Part shown: piece by piece, positions 1 to 7,437 of the stretch | Position numbering within the stretch: position 1 is the first letter of the stretch | Layout: the number at the start of each line of letters is the position of its first letter | Assembly (NCBI GenBank): GCA_014804425.1 | Contig: JAAUZV010000012.1 | Location: 279,888 to 312,588 of the forward strand | Length of the DNA stretch: 32,701 nucleotides | From: Lachnospiraceae bacterium | GTDB taxonomy: Bacteria; Bacillota; Clostridia; Lachnospirales; Lachnospiraceae | Direction of reading: 5' to 3' | Translations under genes and position numbers: made by a program | The notes under the pieces: model-generated | Seen by the model: only the letters and a program-made list of their open reading frames with translations | Databases searched by the model: none | What the model was told of the DNA's origin: nothing

Positions 1-399
1 TGCAAGCGTTGCGCCCCCGGTGTAGGCGAAGAGATTTAGCACCTTGACGGGGCGGCCTGCCGCCTTGATGAGCGCGGAGAACCAGTCCCAGTTTGCCGCC
101 TGTTCGGGAAACAATCCGGTATGCTTAAAGCTGAACGGCTTTAAGCGGAAAGAAAGGGAAAGCGGCGCGTACGCAATCTGCCATTCCTCGGGAAGCGCAT
201 GAAATTCCCATTCTCCGCCGCCTTTACTGCTCCTGTGGTAATGGCCGTTTCTTTTTTTCCAGCCGACATGGGTCTTCGGTGTATTCCATAGAACCTGCGG
301 GTCGGGACGCACAAGAAGATAATCCCCCCAGCGTTCCAGTTTTTCTCCCGACGAGGTATCCAGTACCTCATAATCTTTCCAATTTTCCGCGATCCACAT
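1..399 (-). CDS. Class I SAM-dependent methyltransferase, 5' part (truncated by window edge)
   Basis: The first 133 codons are visible; the gene runs off the left edge of the window. The start is ATG at 399 (complement), with an AAGGAG nine bases upstream. The last visible residues contain LNLFAYTGGATLA, the SAM-binding motif I of the RlmI/RlmK-like 23S rRNA methyltransferase fold. Before it lies a Trp/His-rich segment with TGLFPEQAANWDW, which in this family precedes the Rossmann core. It probably methylates RNA using S-adenosylmethionine, but the target cannot be told from this part and the catalytic motifs downstream are not visible. It is divergent from the Bce regulator gene and has its own promoter at 480-508. 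Confidence 0.8.
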   Translation of the reverse strand, partial: MWIAENWKDYEVLDTSSGEKLERWGDYLLVRPDPQVLWNTPKTHVGWKKRNGHYHRSSKGGGEWEFHALPEEWQIAYAPLSLSFRLKPFSFKHTGLFPEQAANWDWFSALIKAAGRPVKVLNLFAYTGGATLA

Positions 400-479
400 G
401 GCATCTGACTCCTTGGTTTTTGTATAGGTAACAGTTCAGCCCGCGCCATTCGCAAAGGCGTGACGAAACCGTTACACTA

Positions 480-508
480 AATATACACAACCTATGGACA
501 TTTGGCAA
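480..508 (-). promoter_or_regulatory. Promoter of the methyltransferase gene (minus strand)
   Basis: On the minus strand TTGCCA (503-508) and TATATT (480-485) are separated by exactly 17 bp, giving a housekeeping-sigma promoter about 80 bp upstream of the start codon at 399. Its -35 region lies inside the spacer of the opposing promoter for the response regulator gene. Confidence 0.65.
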
Positions 509-523
509 ATGATTGTTTATATT
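495..523 (+). promoter_or_regulatory. Promoter of the Bce-type two-component genes
   Basis: TGGACA (495-500) and TATATT (518-523) are separated by 17 bp, each one mismatch from consensus. Transcription would start near 530, leaving a leader of about 75 nt. Right after the expected start lies a short AT-rich hairpin (AATGC 537-541, GCATT 545-549) with A and T tracts outside it; it could be a weak attenuator but is marginal. Confidence 0.6.
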
Positions 524-604
524 TGATGTAAAAAAGAATGCGCGGCATTTTTTTGTATGTGGAATGGTTTCATTCAATAAAAGAGCGATCACGGGAGAAC
601 GGCC

Positions 605-1276
605 ATGTATCGGATTTTGATTGTAGAAGATGACGAGGGGATTGCGCAGGGCGTGGAAAAACAGATCAGCGGATGGGGCTTTGAGGTGCGCTGCGTGGTG
701 AATTTCAGAAATGTGCTGGAGGAGTTTAGCGCGTTTGACCCGCAGATGGTACTGCTCGACATCGGTCTGCCGTTTTATAACGGGTATCACTGGTGCAGCG
801 AGATCCGCAAGATTTCCAACGTGCCGATCATTTTTTTATCCTCGGCATCGGATAATATGAATATTGTCATGGCGATGAATATGGGCGGGGATGATTTTAT
901 CACCAAGCCCTATGACAGCAATGTGCTGATCGCCAAGATTCAGGCGCTTTTGCGCAGAACCTATGATTTTTCGGCGGCTCCCGCGGTCATGCGGCATCGG
1001 GGCGCTGCCTTAAATATGGATGATGCGACGCTCTCCTACGAGGGGGAGAAGATCGACTTGACAAAAAACGAGTACCGGATCTTACAGGCGCTTTTGGAGA
1101 AAAAAGGAAAGGTCGTCAGCAGGGATTCCCTCATGCAGAAGCTATGGGAATCAGATGAATTCGTGGATGAGAATACACTGACCGTCAATGTGACCAGACT
1201 GCGCAAGAAGCTCTCTGCCGCAGGACTTGAAGATTTTATCACGACGAAGGTGGGAATGGGGTATTTGATACAATGA
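605..1276 (+). CDS. OmpR-family response regulator (BceR-like)
   Basis: A 223-residue two-domain regulator. The N-terminal receiver has the acidic pair D9/D10, phospho-acceptor D52 in VLLDIGLP, S80 and K101. The C-terminal part (about 127-222) is an OmpR/PhoB winged helix ending in VTRLRKKL and GMGYLI. It overlaps the downstream kinase by four bases (ATGA), and ABC transporter genes follow, which is the layout of Bce/Psd/Vra peptide-antibiotic sensing modules. By family, phosphorylation lets it bind TNACA-N4-TGTAA sites; one perfect site lies at 2301-2314 before the ATPase gene. The inducing peptide is unknown. Confidence 0.88.
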   Translation: MYRILIVEDDEGIAQGVEKQISGWGFEVRCVVNFRNVLEEFSAFDPQMVLLDIGLPFYNGYHWCSEIRKISNVPIIFLSSASDNMNIVMAMNMGGDDFITKPYDSNVLIAKIQALLRRTYDFSAAPAVMRHRGAALNMDDATLSYEGEKIDLTKNEYRILQALLEKKGKVVSRDSLMQKLWESDEFVDENTLTVNVTRLRKKLSAAGLEDFITTKVGMGYLIQ

Positions 1277-2259
1277 AGCGTTTTTTTGCCTATTTGGGTG
1301 TGCGGAAAAAAGTGATCAGAAATACGCTTCTGATCGTGGCGGCAGCGGTAGTCACACTGATGCTGTATCAGGTGCCTTGGGAAGCGCTTGCTTATGTAAT
1401 GGCGGAGTGCGCGGGAATTGGACTTGTCATCATGCTGACGGATTATGTTTCCTATCGCAGGCGCTGTCTGCATCTGGAAGGGATGCTTGCGGAAATTTCG
1501 TTAAGCATCGAACATCTTCCCGAGCCGCAGGACGGCATTTGTGAAGCGTATGACAGACTGATACGCAGAGTATTTGAGGAGAAGAACCGCATTGAGACAC
1601 ATTGGAAAATGAGTCACACGGATAGGATGGAGTATTATACCGCCTGGGTGCATCAGATCAAAACGCCGATCGCCGCCATGCGCTTAAAGCTGGGGGAGCA
1701 GGATGATAAAGCGACGCTGGCGTTATCCACGGATTTAAGCCGGATCGAGCAGTATGTGGAAATGGTGCTCTGTTACTTACGTCTGGATGCGGGAACGACG
1801 GATTATTGCTTTGCATACTGTGATCTGGACGATATTTTACGACAGGCGATCAGGCGGTTTGCAAACTTTTTTATCGGAAAGAAGTTACGGCTTGTCTACG
1901 AGCCGGTTCATTATCAAGTGCTGACGGATGAAAAGTGGCTGTTGTTTGTGATCGAGCAAGTGCTTTCCAATGCGCTCAAGTATACAAAGGAAGGGCAGAT
2001 TTCCATTGAGTTAAAAGAGGAAGTGCTCATCATAAAGGATACAGGGATCGGGATTGCGGCGGAAGACCTGCCCCGTATTTTTGAGAAGGGTTATACCGGT
2101 TACAACGGCAGAAGAGATAAAAAAGCAAGCGGCATCGGACTCTATCTCTGTAAGCGTATCACGACGAATCTGGGCCATCGGATCTGGGCAAATTCGGTGC
2201 TCGGCGAGGGGACAGCCGTCTGCATCAACCTGCATAGGGACAATATCAAACATGAATAA
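1273..2259 (+). CDS. Intramembrane-sensing histidine kinase (BceS-like)
   Basis: A 328-residue kinase with two N-terminal membrane helices (about 15-33 and 37-55) and almost no extracellular loop, typical of kinases that sense through a partner ABC permease instead of by direct ligand binding. The H-box is AWVHQIKTPIAAM with H127. The ATPase domain has N-box N233 (SNALKYT), G1 box DTGIGI at 256-261 and G2 box GIGLYL near 287-292. It is translationally coupled to the regulator by an ATGA overlap. Its signal probably comes from the permease encoded at 3208-5232. Confidence 0.88.
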   Translation: MKRFFAYLGVRKKVIRNTLLIVAAAVVTLMLYQVPWEALAYVMAECAGIGLVIMLTDYVSYRRRCLHLEGMLAEISLSIEHLPEPQDGICEAYDRLIRRVFEEKNRIETHWKMSHTDRMEYYTAWVHQIKTPIAAMRLKLGEQDDKATLALSTDLSRIEQYVEMVLCYLRLDAGTTDYCFAYCDLDDILRQAIRRFANFFIGKKLRLVYEPVHYQVLTDEKWLLFVIEQVLSNALKYTKEGQISIELKEEVLIIKDTGIGIAAEDLPRIFEKGYTGYNGRRDKKASGIGLYLCKRITTNLGHRIWANSVLGEGTAVCINLHRDNIKHE

Positions 2260-2299
2260 AAGGGATTGTTACAGGGAAGACTGACGTTTTCGGCGCGGT

Positions 2300-2315
2300 C
2301 TTACAAAACTGTAAG
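2300..2315. promoter_or_regulatory. Bce-type response regulator operator
   Basis: A perfect palindrome, CTTACA-AAAC-TGTAAG, matches the TNACA-N4-TGTAA motif described for BceR-type regulators. It lies 110 bp upstream of the ATPase start. A plausible -10 (TAAGAT, 2369-2374) lies about 60 bp downstream of it with no good -35, as expected for an activator-dependent promoter. Further TGTAA half-sites occur at 2331 and 2368. Confidence 0.7.
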
Positions 2316-2324
2316 CGTGCACGG

Positions 2325-2367
2325 GGGAAATGTAAGCCGATTCGATGGCGTGTCATTTCCCTTTTTT
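2325..2367 (+). terminator. Intrinsic terminator between kinase and ABC genes
   Basis: GGGAAATG (2325-2332) pairs perfectly with CATTTCCC (2354-2361), with an inner GCC/GGC helix (2336-2338 with 2347-2349), and is followed by six T residues (2362-2367). It should stop read-through from the regulator-kinase transcript and so place the transporter genes under the operator-controlled promoter. Confidence 0.75.
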
Positions 2368-2424
2368 GTAAGATTGTCACAGAAAAAAGGATTGCGAAGC
2401 GCAATCGAAAGGAGAATGATCACA

Positions 2425-3189
2425 ATGGCAATATTGGAAGTACAAAATGTCAGAAAGGTTTATACAACACGGTTCGGCGCGCATCAGGTCGAGGCGCTGA
2501 AAGACGTGTCCTTCAGTGTGGAAGCGGGAGAATATGTGGCAATCATGGGAGAGTCCGGCTCGGGCAAGACAACACTCTTAAATATTTTGGCGGCGCTTGA
2601 CAGGCCGACCGGAGGCAGCGTGCTTTTGGACGGCAGGGATATCACGACCGTAAAGGAGTCTGAGATCGCATCGTTCAGACGCGACAGACTCGGCTTTGTG
2701 TTTCAGGATTTCAATCTTCTTGATACGTTTTCCGTGCGGGATAATATCTACCTGCCGCTTGTACTGGCTGGTACAAAAATGAAAGAAATGGAAGACAGAA
2801 TCAAACCAATTGCGAAACGCCTCGGCATTGCGGAACTGCTTGACAAATATCCGTATGAGCTTTCGGGCGGACAGAAGCAGCGCACGGCGGTTGCCCGCGC
2901 GCTCATCACAAGGCCGCGTGTCGTTCTTGCCGATGAGCCTACGGGAGCGCTGGACTCGAAAGCAACCGACGAACTTCTAAAGTTGTTTTCCCAGATCAAC
3001 GCGGACGGTCAGACCGTTCTGATGGTAACGCATTCCGTGAAAGCGGCAAGCCACGCGGGGCGCGTGCTGTTTATCAAGGACGGTGAGGTTTATCACCAGC
3101 TTTACCGCGGAAACCTCACGAACGAGGCGCTCTATCAGCGCATTTCCGATACGCTGACGACCATTGCGACAAGTGGAGAAGAAGGCTGA
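2425..3189 (+). CDS. ABC transporter ATP-binding protein (BceA-like)
   Basis: A 254-residue ATPase of the MacB/LolD/BceA type. Walker A is GESGSGKTT (42-50), Q-loop Q94, signature LSGGQ (146-150), Walker B VVLADEP (166-172), D-loop GALDS and H-loop H203. The start at 2425 is chosen because its spacing from GGAG (2411-2414) is 10 bases, against one base for the in-frame ATG at 2416, and the length then matches BceA. It pairs with the permease 18 bp downstream to form a transporter that, in this family, frees cell-wall precursors from peptide antibiotics such as bacitracin or lantibiotics. The antibiotic is not deducible here. Confidence 0.9.
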   Translation: MAILEVQNVRKVYTTRFGAHQVEALKDVSFSVEAGEYVAIMGESGSGKTTLLNILAALDRPTGGSVLLDGRDITTVKESEIASFRRDRLGFVFQDFNLLDTFSVRDNIYLPLVLAGTKMKEMEDRIKPIAKRLGIAELLDKYPYELSGGQKQRTAVARALITRPRVVLADEPTGALDSKATDELLKLFSQINADGQTVLMVTHSVKAASHAGRVLFIKDGEVYHQLYRGNLTNEALYQRISDTLTTIATSGEEG

Positions 3190-3207
3190 AAGGAAGGATC
3201 ATACACG

Positions 3208-5232
3208 ATGAAAGGAATTTATTACCCCAAACTGGCATGGTTGGGAATCAAAAGAAACAAACAGGTATACGTACCATTTATACTGACCGGAATCGGTATG
3301 GTGATGATGTATTACATTATCACGTATTTGGAAAGCAGCGACGCCTTATATCAGATGAGCGGAGGGCGGCAACTGCAGGCGACGCTTGGCTTCGGTGTCA
3401 ACGTCATGGCATTTTTCTGCGTCATCTTTTTGTTCTACACGAACTCCTTTTTGATCCGCAGGAGGAAAAAAGAATTTGGCCTGTATAATATTCTCGGAAT
3501 GGGGAAATGGAACATTGCGCGGATGCTCGTGTGGGAGAGCCTGATCATGTATGTGATGGCTGTTTTAGGAGGGCTGCTGTCCGGTGTGCTGTTTTCCAAG
3601 CTGGCGGAGCTTGCCGCTGCTTACATGATCGGAATGGCGCCGATCTATCGGTTTACGATGTCCATAAAAGCCGTCCGCAGGGTAGTGTTTTTGTTTGCGG
3701 TTGTGTTCGGTTTGATCCTGATCAATAACCTGCGATCCATCCATGTTTCCAAGCCGGTGGAGCTGCTGCGGAGTGAAAATGTCGGAGAAAAACCGCCCAA
3801 AGTCAACTGGGTCTTGGCATTGCTCGGCGTATTGGTACTCGGTGCAGCCTATTTTCTGGCAGTCAGCATCAAAGAACCGCTGCAGGCAATGATATGGTTT
3901 TTTGTGGCGGTCATGATGGTCATTGCGGCGACCTATGCACTTTTTATCAGCGGTTCGGTAGCGCTGTGTAAGCTGCTTCAGAAAAATAAGAAATTCTATT
4001 ACCGGACGAACCATTTTGTATCGGTATCTTCCATGAGCTACCGCATGAAGCGGAACGGCGCGGGACTTGCGTCGATCTGCATCCTCTCTACGATGGTGCT
4101 TGTGACGATCTCTTCCACGGCATGCCTGTATTTCGGAAAAGAGGACGGCATGCGCATGCGCTATCCGGAGGACATTGTCTTAAAGGCGCTCACATCGGAT
4201 GAGAGTGCCGCCCGCGCGGTGCAGGAGCTTACCGGGAAAGCGGTTTCGGATGCGGGGGAGCAGATGGAGGGCGAGGTGTTCTACCGGTATTTGGACGTGA
4301 TCGCGGAGCGGAGAGACGATTTTATCGCGACGCATGACATTACACTTGGGTTTAGTATGGGGACGAGCAATGCACAGATTGATTTTTCTATCGTTCCGCT
4401 GGAGGATTATAACCGGCTGACGGGGGAGCAGGAGATGCTAGAACCGGGAGAAGTGCTGCTCGGCGTCTCGAAGGGAAGCAGTTATTCGTATGACACGATC
4501 ACGCTTGAGGATTGGGAACCCCTGCGTGTGAAGCGGGTCGTAAGGACGCTGCCGCCGAACGGAGCGGATAACGCAGATATATTTGCCTCCTATTGGCTGT
4601 TTGTACCGGATTTTGAACAGTATGCCGCATTTTATCAGGGAGAATTGTATCAGGGAGAGCTCTCAGAGTCGGTGCGGGTGAGCGCGTATAGCTATTATGG
4701 TTTTGACCTTTCGGCGGACGACAAGGCACAGAGACAGATCGTGAGTGCCATCTGTGAGCGTATCGGTCAGGCTCAGATTGAAGATGAGGCGTTTCCGAGA
4801 ATCTATGTGGAGAGCATTGCCGAGGAACGGGAGGGCTTTTACGGAATGTACGGAAGCCTGTTCTTTTTGGGAATCCTGCTCGGTATCGTGTTTGTGTTTG
4901 CGACCGTGCTCATCATTTACTATAAGCAGATTTCCGAAGGGTATGAGGATCGGGCGAAATTTGAGATCATGCAGAAGGTCGGCATGACGGAGCGGGAGAT
5001 CAAAAAGAGCGTGAATTCGCAGGTGCTGACCGTGTTCTTTTTGCCGCTGATCACGGCGGGGGTCCACACGGCGTTTGCGTTCCCGTTGATCCGCAAGATC
5101 ATGCTGTTGTTTAATGCCGTCAATATTTCCTTATTAATATGGACAACGATCGCCTGCTTTTTGATTTTCGGTTTCTTCTATATAATAGTGTATCGGATGA
5201 CGTCACGCGCTTACCTGAAGCTGGTGAGCTAA
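3208..5232 (+). CDS. FtsX-like ABC transporter permease (BceB-like)
   Basis: A 674-residue membrane protein with about ten hydrophobic helices: seven in the N-terminal 305 residues, then a hydrophilic region of roughly 230 residues (about 310-540), then three helices at the end. This is the BceB layout, in which the large extracellular domain binds the antibiotic-target complex and relays flux to the kinase. An FtsX-type segment (FEIMQKVGMTEREIKKSV) lies near the C-terminus, with the related FGLYNILGMGKWNI near residue 90. The gene follows an AAGGAAGG site. A palindromic repeat begins directly after its stop codon, and no intrinsic terminator is seen. Confidence 0.9.
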   Translation: MKGIYYPKLAWLGIKRNKQVYVPFILTGIGMVMMYYIITYLESSDALYQMSGGRQLQATLGFGVNVMAFFCVIFLFYTNSFLIRRRKKEFGLYNILGMGKWNIARMLVWESLIMYVMAVLGGLLSGVLFSKLAELAAAYMIGMAPIYRFTMSIKAVRRVVFLFAVVFGLILINNLRSIHVSKPVELLRSENVGEKPPKVNWVLALLGVLVLGAAYFLAVSIKEPLQAMIWFFVAVMMVIAATYALFISGSVALCKLLQKNKKFYYRTNHFVSVSSMSYRMKRNGAGLASICILSTMVLVTISSTACLYFGKEDGMRMRYPEDIVLKALTSDESAARAVQELTGKAVSDAGEQMEGEVFYRYLDVIAERRDDFIATHDITLGFSMGTSNAQIDFSIVPLEDYNRLTGEQEMLEPGEVLLGVSKGSSYSYDTITLEDWEPLRVKRVVRTLPPNGADNADIFASYWLFVPDFEQYAAFYQGELYQGELSESVRVSAYSYYGFDLSADDKAQRQIVSAICERIGQAQIEDEAFPRIYVESIAEEREGFYGMYGSLFFLGILLGIVFVFATVLIIYYKQISEGYEDRAKFEIMQKVGMTEREIKKSVNSQVLTVFFLPLITAGVHTAFAFPLIRKIMLLFNAVNISLLIWTTIACFLIFGFFYIIVYRMTSRAYLKLVS

Positions 5233-5299
5233 AGTGCGAGAAGAACTTCTAAAGCTCATGCCAATGGGCATTTCGCTAAGAAGTTCTAAATCTCGCACT
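5233..5299. repeat. Palindromic repeat element, copy A
   Basis: An imperfect inverted repeat of 67 bp begins at the base after the permease stop codon. The outer arms AGTGCGAGA and TCTCGCACT are perfect, the middle arms AGAACTTCT and AGAAGTTCT are perfect, and the tip is ATGCC/GGCAT. The two sides differ by a 3-bp TTT insertion and a mismatched inner stretch. No T tract follows, so it is not a standard terminator. It shares its ends with the element after secY. Confidence 0.75.
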
Positions 5300-5328
5300 G
5301 CAATTTGCACAATTTTGCGGCTGCGCCC

Positions 5329-5357
5329 TTTCAAGACGGGAAAAAGTGTGCTATAAT
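5329..5357 (+). promoter_or_regulatory. Promoter of the sensor-GGDEF gene
   Basis: TATAAT (5352-5357) is preceded by TGC, an extended -10. The -35 is weak (TTTCAA, 5329-5334, 17-bp spacer), as is common with extended -10 promoters. The start would be near 5364, about 30 bases before the start codon. Confidence 0.65.
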
Positions 5358-5394
5358 GATGACTAAAGTACTATTTTTCTGAAGGGGTTTACCG

Positions 5395-7356
5395 ATGAAG
5401 AAAAAGAGAAAAATGATCGCTGTATTGGCGATTTATTTAGAGAATAGCTACCAGACAAGGGTCATGGAGGGCATTTTTGCACAGTGCCAGCGTTATGATT
5501 ACGATGTGGTCGTGTTTGCGCCGCTTGTGCAGTCCATTCATTCGGATAAGGAATATTTGAGCGGAGAGTGGAACATTTACAGTCTGATCAATTTTGATAA
5601 GTTTGACGGCGTGATCGTGACGGCGCTTCCCATGCATGCCAACGGAAATGCGCCCATCTATCACAAGCTTGTCGAGATGGTAAAAAAGAAATGTCATAAA
5701 AAGGTGGTCTCCATTGATCTGCCCTTTGACGGCAGTGAGACGGCGTATACCAATGACAGAAAAGCGTTTTATGAGATCACGGAGCATGTATATCATGTGC
5801 ACAACTGCAGGAACGTCTATTTCTTAAACGGGTTTCCCGATCAGGATGTGTGTAAGGAACGCCTGTCGGGGTATCGTGATTTTTTAACGGAGCATGATCT
5901 GCCGTTTGATGAGAATAAAGTGTTTGCCGGAGATTTTTGGTATGATTCGGGAGAACAGCTTGCGGAGCGCATCTGTGCGGGCGAGCTTGCCGTGCCGGAT
6001 GCGGTCATCTGCGCGAGCGATCATATGGCGGTCGGTCTGATGAACCGTCTGATCCGGCATGGCATCAAAGTGCCGGAGCAGGTCGTTGTGACCGGCTACG
6101 ACGCGACGAAGGAATCCGTCATTAACGACACGACACTGACAACCTACGAGCCCGCGAACGCGGTGACGGCGGAGGAGGCGGTGAACCTTCTGCATGCCGC
6201 GATCGATCAAGGGGAGCCTGAGATTGAACCGGTTCATACCGTGAACACGAATCTGCGACTGGGAGACAGCTGCGGCTGCCATTGTGATCCGGAATATCTT
6301 CAAAATAGAATTCGCCGTTCCTTATATAACGTTAATTCCTACATTAAGTCAATGCAGAAGGATGCGAGCGTGGATATCAGCGAGCTGCTCGACAGTTATT
6401 TGTTTGAGAACCTTGTGAGTGTGAGCGGTTCCAGACAGTGCATTTATGAGATTTATAAGAATGCTCATATCCTGCGGCCGTACAAGGATTTTTATATGTG
6501 TCTGCGAGAGGACTGGATGGATACGGACACCTCGATGATCGATGGCTATCCCGAGCGCATGCGGCTTGTTCTCCATTCTAAGTCGGCAACGGATTGGGAG
6601 GACACGCAGGGTATCAGCTTTACGCCGAACGACCCGGCGGGCGAGCGTTCGTTCTACACAGAGGAAATGCTGCCGGAGTTGTTTGAGGAGCGGGAAGAAG
6701 GGACGGTGTTTTATTTTTCACCGGTTCATTTTGCGGAGCAGACGCTCGGCTATGCGGTACTGACTGCCGAGCTGTCACAGGAACGCAAGTTAGATTATGT
6801 GTTTCATAACTGGGTGCGCAACGTAAATAACGCGCTTGAGATGATGCGTGTGCGCGGCAAGATCGAGACGAAATCCGAGATTGACGCGATGACGGGACTG
6901 TATAACCGCAGGGCGATGGAAAATAAATTAGAGGGAATCCGTCAGTTTGGTAAAGGAAAGATCCTGCTTACGCTTGTTGCGGATCTGGACGGGCTCAAAT
7001 ATATTAATGATACCTACGGGCATCATGAGGGCGATTACGCGATCAAAGCGCTTGCCGAGGCACTCGCGGAGTGTACGACGAGCAATGAGATCGGTATCCG
7101 GAGCGGCGGGGATGAGTTCATCCTGCTTGGTGTGGGCGAATACACGGAGGATGACGTGGACGAGAAAGTTGCACGGATCGAGTCGCTCTGCGCGAAAAAG
7201 GGCGGGGAGGCAAAGAAGTCTTATGAGGTTTCTGTCAGCATCGGTTACTGCCTTGCCAGACTTCGGGATGATACGAACGTGGATCTTTTGATCGAGGTTT
7301 CCGACCAGAGGATGTACGAGGTCAAGAGAGAGCATCATAAGACGAGAGCGTCATAA
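5395..7356 (+). CDS. PBP1/LacI-like sensor fused to diguanylate cyclase
   Basis: A 653-residue protein with no signal peptide, membrane helix or helix-turn-helix. Residues about 7-290 resemble the LacI/PurR effector-binding domain (DGVIVTALP; DAVICASDHMAVGLMNRL; VVVTGYDATKES). Residues about 300-480 are an unassigned middle region, and about 490-650 form a GGDEF domain with DAMTGLYNRRAM and an intact catalytic GGDEF at 571-575. The inhibitory RxxD site before the GGDEF motif is absent (TSNE instead). It probably makes cyclic di-GMP in the cytoplasm in response to a small ligand, perhaps a sugar. It stands alone with its own promoter and terminator. Confidence 0.85.
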   Translation: MKKKRKMIAVLAIYLENSYQTRVMEGIFAQCQRYDYDVVVFAPLVQSIHSDKEYLSGEWNIYSLINFDKFDGVIVTALPMHANGNAPIYHKLVEMVKKKCHKKVVSIDLPFDGSETAYTNDRKAFYEITEHVYHVHNCRNVYFLNGFPDQDVCKERLSGYRDFLTEHDLPFDENKVFAGDFWYDSGEQLAERICAGELAVPDAVICASDHMAVGLMNRLIRHGIKVPEQVVVTGYDATKESVINDTTLTTYEPANAVTAEEAVNLLHAAIDQGEPEIEPVHTVNTNLRLGDSCGCHCDPEYLQNRIRRSLYNVNSYIKSMQKDASVDISELLDSYLFENLVSVSGSRQCIYEIYKNAHILRPYKDFYMCLREDWMDTDTSMIDGYPERMRLVLHSKSATDWEDTQGISFTPNDPAGERSFYTEEMLPELFEEREEGTVFYFSPVHFAEQTLGYAVLTAELSQERKLDYVFHNWVRNVNNALEMMRVRGKIETKSEIDAMTGLYNRRAMENKLEGIRQFGKGKILLTLVADLDGLKYINDTYGHHEGDYAIKALAEALAECTTSNEIGIRSGGDEFILLGVGEYTEDDVDEKVARIESLCAKKGGEAKKSYEVSVSIGYCLARLRDDTNVDLLIEVSDQRMYEVKREHHKTRAS

Positions 7357-7392
7357 GTCTGTTACGGGTTCGCCGCTGCGAATGAAAATTTG

Positions 7393-7421
7393 AAAAAAGG
7401 GGTTGACAAACCTCTTTTTTT
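7393..7421 (+). terminator. Intrinsic terminator of the GGDEF gene, overlapping the S10 promoter
   Basis: GGGGTT (7399-7404) pairs with AACCTC (7409-7414, one G-U) around a GACA loop, flanked by A6 before and T7 after. This is a compact intrinsic terminator about 40 bases after the GGDEF stop codon. The same bases form the -35 box and part of the spacer of the rpsJ promoter. Confidence 0.7.
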
Positions 7422-7431
7422 CATGTATAGT
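7403..7431 (+). promoter_or_regulatory. Promoter of the S10 ribosomal operon
   Basis: TTGACA (7403-7408, perfect consensus) and TATAGT (7426-7431, one mismatch) are separated by 17 bp. Transcription would begin near 7438, leaving a leader of about 300 nt before rpsJ. Confidence 0.85.
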
Positions 7432-7437
7432 AACTAA

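Noticed and set aside
5233..5299. Palindromic element as the terminator of the Bce permease gene
   Set aside because: No T tract follows the stem on the plus strand; it is better treated as a repeat. The same holds for 18361-18420.
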